Below are positions 61,201-64,000 of a stretch of 64,000 nt of DNA, piece by piece. The stretch comes from JAVBNF01 sp031551725. Its GTDB lineage: Bacteria > Bacteroidota > Bacteroidia > Bacteroidales > P3. Below the pieces are notes generated by a model, which was not told the DNA's origin, did not search any database, and worked only from the letters and a program-made list of their open reading frames with translations. Position 1 is the stretch's first letter. Every line of letters begins with the position of its first letter. The position numbers and the translations under genes are program-made. The DNA is taken from the NCBI GenBank assembly GCA_031551725.1, contig JAVBNF010000033.1, positions 1 to 64,000 of the forward strand, given 5' to 3'.

Positions 61201-64000
61201 TAATATCCGGAAGATTTGTCAACTTATATCGAAAAAGAGAGTATGTATCCCCTTTGTTAGCTAATGATAAACTACTTACAGCAGAAGTACTAGAAAATGA
61301 TGCAATACCTAAATCCGGATCAGGAACAGAATCAAGATTGGTTACATTATTCACTCCCATTTCTACAAGAGTAAAAAAGCCACCACCACCTGATGGATCA
61401 GAGAGAATTCCCTCCGGTACTCCATAAAAGTTAAAACTTCCATCTTGAATCTCTCCTATAAATGCATCTGCATCTACAAGAAAGGCCATTACATAAAACG
61501 TCCTATCCGTAATATCCGGAAGAACAAGAGACGATCCGTTCCAAGAAAAGTTTTCTACATCCGTAAATACCAATCGAAACTCTCCTGTACTTTGATTGTT
61601 AATTGTTATAATGTTCGTTGATAACAACGCATCTTCTATGACAGTACCATTGGCATCAAAAGCGCCGCTGATCATGTGCTTTTTATTGCCCAATTCATAC
61701 GACATTCCATCTTGCTCAGCCTCTAATAAAAGCCATACAACTTCCAAGTTTTTAGTAGAATATTTACTAAGCATTGAAGATGGTATTGGAAGGTCAAATA
61801 CCAATTTTTTATTACATGCAGGAGCTGCTGTGTTGGCTTCTATATCTTGATAAAAAGGCACAATAGGCACCATAAACTTTGTAGTATCAGGTATAACACA
61901 TAGGGTATCAGATGTAAATGGGCACACTCCAGGTCCGGAAGTTCTCTCAACAACAGCATATATTTTATTAACCTTGTCAAAAAGTCCATTGTACGTACTA
62001 AATGTTCCTCCGGAATCTACTTTTACAAAGTTTCCACCGTTCACACCTAAATACCAAACAGTTTTGATTGCAGCTCCACTTTCTCCACCACCAGTAGTAG
62101 GACTTGTCAATTTAACTTGATAAGCCCCCCCATAATAATGATTCTGTAGAGCTTCGCAAGTCATCGGGAGAGTGGAAGCATTTACGAAAGATCCGTCCAG
62201 GTAAAAATCCAAATGCTCATCTCCTCTATACCAAACCTTCATAATAGTGTCAAAAAACGAGGTGGCATCTGTAGCAAGCATCGTCGTATAAGCTCCTGAA
62301 CCTCCTGCCCTCATGGCACAAAGCAAAGTTCCTTCATCATGAGCAACGGTAATGCCTGTCACTTTAAAAGTAGCCCTGCCTAAAATTGTATCTAGAGACA
62401 TCCGCGTAACTGTTAATCCGGAACTATTAAAGCCAGCTTCAGTAGCAGGAACAGCATTGCCATAATACCAATAGATCGAATCTAATGATTTACCCGATGG
62501 ATTTTTGAAAGTCACATCCACATAGGTCTCCATTGACTCTTCACAAACCGGTCGAATTTTTTGTTTCACAACAAATGGCGATACTAGGATTACAGAATCC
62601 GTTATCATAATTTTGCACTGATACTTAGGGAAGTATGTAAGCTCCCCGCGAAAAACATAACCATCGGTGTAAGGAGGTGTAAAGTTAAAGGTAAGCAACG
62701 CATTTTCGGGTATTTCTGATGCATTAGACGGTGGCGTTGCTAATGGGATTGAATCCCATGTAGTACCAGACAATTGACGAGCTTTGTATCGCAAAGAATA
62801 TGCTCCGGGGAAAGCAGAGCTAACACCTCCTGCTGGATCTTTCACTAAAGAAATAAGCGCTCCAGAGGAAATAGAAATTGGTTGCGGGTCAGCAGAATTA
62901 GCTATTGGTGAGTTAGAGGAATTTAGCACTTGAATCTGCATACTATTAAGGAGTGCCGGCACTTTGATTTGGATTTTGGTTGTATCTTTAGCTTCCGTAC
63001 TGGAAGTAACAATACGTACATACAAAGAGTCCGTTGCTTGTATATCTTTGATTATCAGCGTATCGGTTTTGTTTTTCGTACTTCCTACTTGTTTTCCTCC
63101 CGTGATGGTATATTTGCCGGAGCGGGCATTGGCGTATGCTCCGGGAGTGGCGGGCGCCGAAAGCACTTTCCAGTTTGTGCCGTCTTTACTGTACTGCCAT
63201 TGGTAGGTATAAGCGCCCACAGCATCATTCCCAGCATACGAAATATCAGCTGTTACGCGAAAATCTGTCCCCGGACAGGCAGTGTCTAAGGCAGTGAGTT
63301 TGGCGTTAGGGGCTTTGATGATGGTGAGGCCTCCGGAAACAAACTTAACATAAGCCAAATTGTTACTGAAAAAATTATTATTATTTGCACCATTTTTAAC
63401 AGGCGTATAGGCTCCCCAGCCATCATTCAAATTGAAAAGAAAACTAGGATAAGGATACCCTGGAGTTGTCGCAGGTGTGGTGTATGGTGCCGTATCTATG
63501 GAATACACAAAATCATTTGCGTTCAACAATCTCACGGGGACATACGCAAAAGCAGAAATGTTACAAGTTTTTGTATAATTAATATTTATCGGTAAAGGTG
63601 CGGTTGTCGTACTAATGGGAATGGTTCCAGATGACGTTATATTTAATCTCTGATAGGGAGTTGTATTCCAACCAGCAAGAGTACTTGCTCCTGTAAGAAT
63701 CGTTGTAGCCGCAGTTGTTCCATTTCCATTGATTATCACCCCTCCGGCATATAAAAAAACGTCATTATCACCTGTAAAAGAATTCATTCCATTACTAGGA
63801 TTATTCGAATAAAAATTTGCAATTGTTAAATCGCTTACTTTTATCCCAATCATAGCACTACCAATACCTGGTTGCGAAACACTCGGAGGTATACACATCC
63901 ACATTCTGAACTTCATACGCCCTGCAAAGGGTGCCGGTTGAGCCAAAATACTATCAACCTTGGCTTTTGTCAACACAATTTGCTCTATCCCCATGATCAG
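49265..64000 (-). CDS. Giant adhesin 1 (partial, at least 4,909 residues), T9SS-type repeat protein
   Basis: The frame is open to the window edge and its first in-window Met (63994) is not followed by a signal peptide, so the 5' end lies outside. A ~200-residue non-repetitive N-terminal part is followed by dozens of Ig-like units of ~80-100 residues. Several begin with a GGK(I/L)xPKDTxxC motif: near 57450 (GGKLLPKDTAFC), 56270 (GGKITPKDTTVC), 55000 (GGKIIPNSDTVC) and 54710 (GGNLSTPNNPEC). Others are of the VCEGKTATFNVTATGGAPLA type near 53400. The C-terminus is a type-B sorting domain (FDIEVYDSWGMQIKPFGKHG, WDGMYKGKAVKSGTYYYRA) but lacks the usual PNxFTPNGDGxND start. Followed by PorP/SprF-like A. 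Presumed very long surface adhesin. Confidence 0.9.
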   Translation of the reverse strand: MIMGIEQIVLTKAKVDSILAQPAPFAGRMKFRMWMCIPPSVSQPGIGSAMIGIKVSDLTIANFYSNNPSNGMNSFTGDNDVFLYAGGVIINGNGTTAATTILTGASTLAGWNTTPYQRLNITSSGTIPISTTTAPLPININYTKTCNISAFAYVPVRLLNANDFVYSIDTAPYTTPATTPGYPYPSFLFNLNDGWGAYTPVKNGANNNNFFSNNLAYVKFVSGGLTIIKAPNAKLTALDTACPGTDFRVTADISYAGNDAVGAYTYQWQYSKDGTNWKVLSAPATPGAYANARSGKYTITGGKQVGSTKNKTDTLIIKDIQATDSLYVRIVTSSTEAKDTTKIQIKVPALLNSMQIQVLNSSNSPIANSADPQPISISSGALISLVKDPAGGVSSAFPGAYSLRYKARQLSGTTWDSIPLATPPSNASEIPENALLTFNFTPPYTDGYVFRGELTYFPKYQCKIMITDSVILVSPFVVKQKIRPVCEESMETYVDVTFKNPSGKSLDSIYWYYGNAVPATEAGFNSSGLTVTRMSLDTILGRATFKVTGITVAHDEGTLLCAMRAGGSGAYTTMLATDATSFFDTIMKVWYRGDEHLDFYLDGSFVNASTLPMTCEALQNHYYGGAYQVKLTSPTTGGGESGAAIKTVWYLGVNGGNFVKVDSGGTFSTYNGLFDKVNKIYAVVERTSGPGVCPFTSDTLCVIPDTTKFMVPIVPFYQDIEANTAAPACNKKLVFDLPIPSSMLSKYSTKNLEVVWLLLEAEQDGMSYELGNKKHMISGAFDANGTVIEDALLSTNIITINNQSTGEFRLVFTDVENFSWNGSSLVLPDITDRTFYVMAFLVDADAFIGEIQDGSFNFYGVPEGILSDPSGGGGFFTLVEMGVNNVTNLDSVPDPDLGIASFSSTSAVSSLSLANKGDTYSLFRYKLTNLPDITNATAGYQYTYTGALTARGANDIADTTILKMTGTENISNYVSTFRVRDSVNTDYWIEYSYPNVPNCLAKTSAISHVIVPGGDSIGHIFKDTMICGPSGAATIQASTGMNAISNIFQIKNAKNGGVWTDLNSFTTFPYMSVVVNSSNALVSTAKKDTNYIRMVGRFTSGRSETSNIVRVWFEPLPARAKFTATTDTLKCYNSGNFRMKVTPVGTGYKSNWYLNTSTTPMYSNSDSCLLSSGAPQVAGGTYAIHVKVFNDTTGCSSDTVKNIKIALVPKANPSQEFLNDTCTTMPEQLKASGTGGSGPYGYQWKNSGGTDLIEGTGGLTGTKTNTLNIASLASATYKVIVRDSSTALACPSPDSSIVVKWKVCAASAVAVNNKNICRNDTTPNWVVFKGTSGAVDHWEVSTTSSTGSFTPVGAGYTISSNKDTLYIGNTILKSLDTFYYRAVYNTSVNSTADSLMIKPVPVITGLTVSNKSICAGSSTVFTPTVTPTTGTTAKYTWNTSGGGLNNAAGTLPTHTYTPAATGVSGWDTVRVNVTIVATGCSAIFKGDTLRVWPKPTAPTTITLNPDGLACANLNQVIKVSPIVAGDSVFYFTSGVLIGKTKSSATVDSITWQPQSTDHNKTIKVVVKNNSGCFSDSSSPKTITVNPSVKPKFTTVDSTPCPLATIKVYTDVNATLQKYSETVPVWTTLTSGTGLVGAPPTYSYVVPATDTVFKLRAFATGSACADTSDIKIINVSRTPTNGGALTVTKMRDTLCMPQGTTTPVNIALTASGSDAKYVRFAWGLTKIAITNNSNNQAVTTTNTYTFPFTNVTGWRYFRVEARHDTNCTTASAYSNIDSVYLSKPSTPTLSTIADVCNGKTSKLKITVTPALLATDTVFYFKNGTLITPIGYSTNKADTLIWTPAFADSGKTIRTIVKNSAGCVSDSSNGEKIKVVNLIKATFVKSTDTTQCPLSVVNLNLRNTGSTAMIFQRRKDIFSPWSPLTPIPTGPAPNYTYTLQSTDSFFQIRAYSTAFCVDTSDPKGVNVVSKPTIPSAIKIMVGGNPADSVCFADMPTTGYQISWTGGNGAYVRFSHFFVGTGTWDPFGPHYPVSPPATRTNTATVGVAGIWHYHRVESRNDSTCTGPEASAYSIDSIFIVDTSWGGQACKGDHSTKDSVCENWTGGIDMYLTAFPKGTATKWYSSTDGVDYSTVVSSTSSFTIKPTHVTAQDMYYRAEVQSGICPSKYSQPFMLHVDSLSIGGKLLPKDTAFCFNKVNFTYAVTNKRGKDSIFQRAPEVSPGVPGVFGASAVSLTPATNTTVATYYYRMWVKNGRCKAVLSDTAKLLVKDTLGKTTFNFDRKVTCQDSTIRVSVSGTRGALKKWGYRRIQLPATPANITWLPGPFTPGDTTLYPITISDSGSYIIYIYLDNGICAARIDSTKDTLRYNLRPTSGDFYPKKTDTTCKDIVAKIRNENAEGRIQYGKTLSDFSLVKPGIKLPNYDVLMGTLVSDSITNYYFRIMYPMPGCDTMYSDIFTYVALAQAKFSGRTINEAGSLYGNLCEKSTVTYQLESDCSYRGFFGWEYKTANGNFDTIPGKQDIRASSNPRIVMPCANLKVDSTYTFRIRAYFPPKDSLKGCSSDTITFPTVKVWPLPTGGKITPKDTTVCYGGTPVQAKITNDTNATKYIWSVRDSATGGWTNITVGDSTSKTSAATAAAAVGVSTTLLRAILINPGCTQNTPIGAPPCTYQDWGKVSDTARFHIAPSLPAPTQDATVTICEKDSTTITFANVKGDTLYIRNGAKWIDTIPVNALPASKKYPVLKNGGVNISDTFYAVLRQNGVLGSCAVSSPTVLKIVKINPHLVAGSLRNLTNTKDSTITQGTTTGTMTLSGSTTTAQTNSTVTRTWQLTKVNTTTPNPWDFSSPVSGGGVTNTYSTIPTLDTLYFRVKTSDGICPDVYSDTIRFVIKPANKAIIAGGDPICQTANSFGTLTASFGAGVPSPSPTNTVQWLRSYSADNTTWGAWTTVGAIGTATTMTTEPGSNPAVGYYKYKIAYKYNTGATNDTSMESSVLRVDSVSKGGKIIPNSDTVCVAGSPDAFILKGFKGTSFTWSFSKNKTSWGAITNHAVVNDTTYPIPAGGALLADSGYYRVAVTNGACPAVYSDTAYLMVTPNAKGGNLSTPNNPECQNTNFVITLKNHVGNVLKWQSSPAGTNTWTDIANTNTTYTANIKKATDFRAVVATLGCGVDTYSDTLKMTVKDTIAITLQPHDTTVVASASASFTATYTADQCTTKNYKWEVSTNGGTSWSPCSGGDYTGVTSSTLVVLSAGHTEPTKINYKYRCILETECEKDTTVVVKVLHKGAFNPGVVVAQCGFYDYDKDTGTLTKAYVSGATGDGLQYEWFVNDAKVAANKFGTVGGNILADPNTTPRPTYKSGQSTDTLRYSVTKDLVDAGNVKFYVVVKDAFGSIDTINASVKCYDSLPSIDPKIAFKDTAVCEGATVKIAVDPHAIGFASGGSIAYQWQVSTGGAFSPCSGGAYSGITTKELTITMGAAMNGYKYRCMLTPTHSYTLPGRASDTLTVSVKANPAITVAPTNDTVCEGKTATFNVTATGGAPLAYKWEFWDNSVPQYDSVGNGNSFVISPAQKADNGKQFRVTVSNGCTPAISPAVFLTVKDTAVFSPLTDQTICESDTTSFAIQVTAGDNLKYSWKKDGTAISNTAVYSGQGTATLKISGAPVSAAGTYSCDITDYCNTVRTVSAVLTVNPKAKITSCTHPIEVAEGASGSFTVGASNAAQYAWCSHGKDSTNAPTPQPGSTNTLAVTVASGQGTTMDSTWYSCRVSGNCGRDTTVFMMLKVSFSIAFDLNLEPDTTICKLEDSLKLEVHAVIPTGDPITYKWFSKKPTDVGYTQINIGGIYTRLDSVFVAKPVSSLTDGMSFIVRAYVASTQDSAESGPMTLHLTQSLGISSVPDSQILVTPYNTAYPINGTITIKTDSGDLVSFDWEEFDGTDYQFLEAGNIVTLQKSDCALADTGLYKYRAVASSGCGKDTAYMKIRVVEKLNIDTVHVLGPVDTAFPFNNTNAEYSICENETLKIYSHLNAAGQYAGTQYEFLVSDTKNGVYKPYNASGVICTICTQVVDTLVVNPTRAMNGKYFKIIAKNPYDPRANDTSAGFKLNVFYFPTSYGVHPTPFSIIEGDPVTFNMHSSDKNGSFKYVWAIDTVDWDGSHLDIVKMADNDSLWNLATTVAEEHDRMRVFCHLVSNDGCGEIAPKDTFIRVAPNIHIFIDTTDPRIVMENGIAIMKLCADNKTSKITASYDNSMGMPQTWQWQVNKGSGWTNITASPFSGYDSYDLDFIYTADMAGWLFRCIGYGKDPNLIKDTTKPIVKLETAGVMTDMDINVWSAGAIVRDISRAKICEIDTLTRFVAAAEDATTWEWELLTPGGASVTNTLSTPTNEREFRIRWTEVEGLGLTAEHFAGYKVTCKVTNDCDDTLAEKEIKIRELLPFDVNIKMDSLFCFGSTIRFWTDTTDNSISEGEYAWTIDGTEIIRNPEMVAGPELGADADPLVVGDRTISVTVSPSTASELYCQLSDPQTKSVNIHINPVPVVTVTARDHIIIEGDTTVLSSSVTGGVAPYSIHWLPGTLVVDSTVESTATVPLTQKKTYVFTAIYTDSNNCSGSGKDSVKVIANFVLDSFIVKTTIVYPNGNVDTVVDTVLRPNDTLMICPGQILWLTPKTTGGNPPLRYTWNPEQPDYPVGYKPEYTADSTFGFMVNGNPGTVKEYYVQIFDHGDNEVHGAIFVKLREKPFVQLHVAPRMRYDKYFEGQAVYFHATPAIYPEYRFFKYIDEHRDIAPDTASGSNVFSTDFTHEGFTQPDATLDSNYTIVYVKDIYGCTGTDSVRIAITPVPSVILNEDKSDVLGTNINRILLPDFDIEVYDSWGMQIKPFGKHGWDGMYKGKAVKSGTYYYRARIPTLDGTIELKGAITVVPVEGELK

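Noticed and set aside
63992..63994. ATG at 63994 as the true start of giant adhesin 1
   Set aside because: No signal peptide follows and the frame is open to the window edge, so the gene very likely continues outside.

Overview
The window looks like a chromosome segment of a Bacteroidota (Bacteroidales-like) bacterium. Supporting signs are TAnnTTTG-type -7 promoter boxes in front of many genes, PorP/SprF-like outer-membrane proteins paired with giant Ig-like surface proteins carrying type IX secretion (T9SS) sorting domains, a TonB receptor with a DUF4374 lipoprotein, the Bacteroidota-type LptC/CNNM gene order, and a FISUMP-domain protein. Shine-Dalgarno sequences are mostly weak or absent, as is usual in this phylum. 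I see no rRNA, tRNA, CRISPR array, insertion sequence or prophage.

Layout. 0-2.5 kb: a two-domain FISUMP protein whose last ~50 codons look like the variable region of a diversity-generating retroelement (DGR), preceded by hairpin repeats and followed by a repeat-rich spacer. 2.5-4.4 kb: an orphan methylmalonyl-CoA mutase small subunit. 4.4-11.8 kb: a tightly overlapping eight-gene run (mntP, coaX, outer-membrane barrel, TPR protein, lptC, CNNM/CBS protein, hotdog thioesterase, RNA methyltransferase) closed by a terminator. 11.9-15.6 kb: TonB receptor plus DUF4374 lipoprotein. 15.9-25.4 kb: envelope proteins (OmpA/TPR lipoprotein, small barrel, TonB-like barrel, 1033-residue TPR protein) around thiL and a FAD-synthetase-like gene. 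25.5-26.9 kb: convergent HicAB and MNT/HEPN toxin-antitoxin pairs whose stop codons abut. 27-32.9 kb: pepD, a radical-SAM/DUF4130 pair of unknown function, and an LpoB/COG3014 lipoprotein pair. 32.9-41.1 kb: a sulfatase-type membrane phosphotransferase, nadD, gmk, a glycosyltransferase, osmC, gcvH, higBA, ispG, ssb and yraN, with several unusual short-tandem or inverted repeats between them. 41.1-64 kb, minus strand: giant adhesin 1 (at least 4,909 residues, 5' end outside the window), PorP/SprF-like A, giant adhesin 2 (2,068 residues), PorP/SprF-like B. This looks like one T9SS surface-adhesin locus with each giant followed by a putative partner.

The most interesting items are the DGR-like variable region at the 3' end of the FISUMP gene, which has no template or reverse transcriptase in the window; the paired giant adhesins, the larger with a divergent C-terminal domain; the radical-SAM/DUF4130 pair; and a set of hairpin and tandem-repeat elements, some of which are translated into protein N-termini. 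All calls come from reading the sequence; no database search was run.
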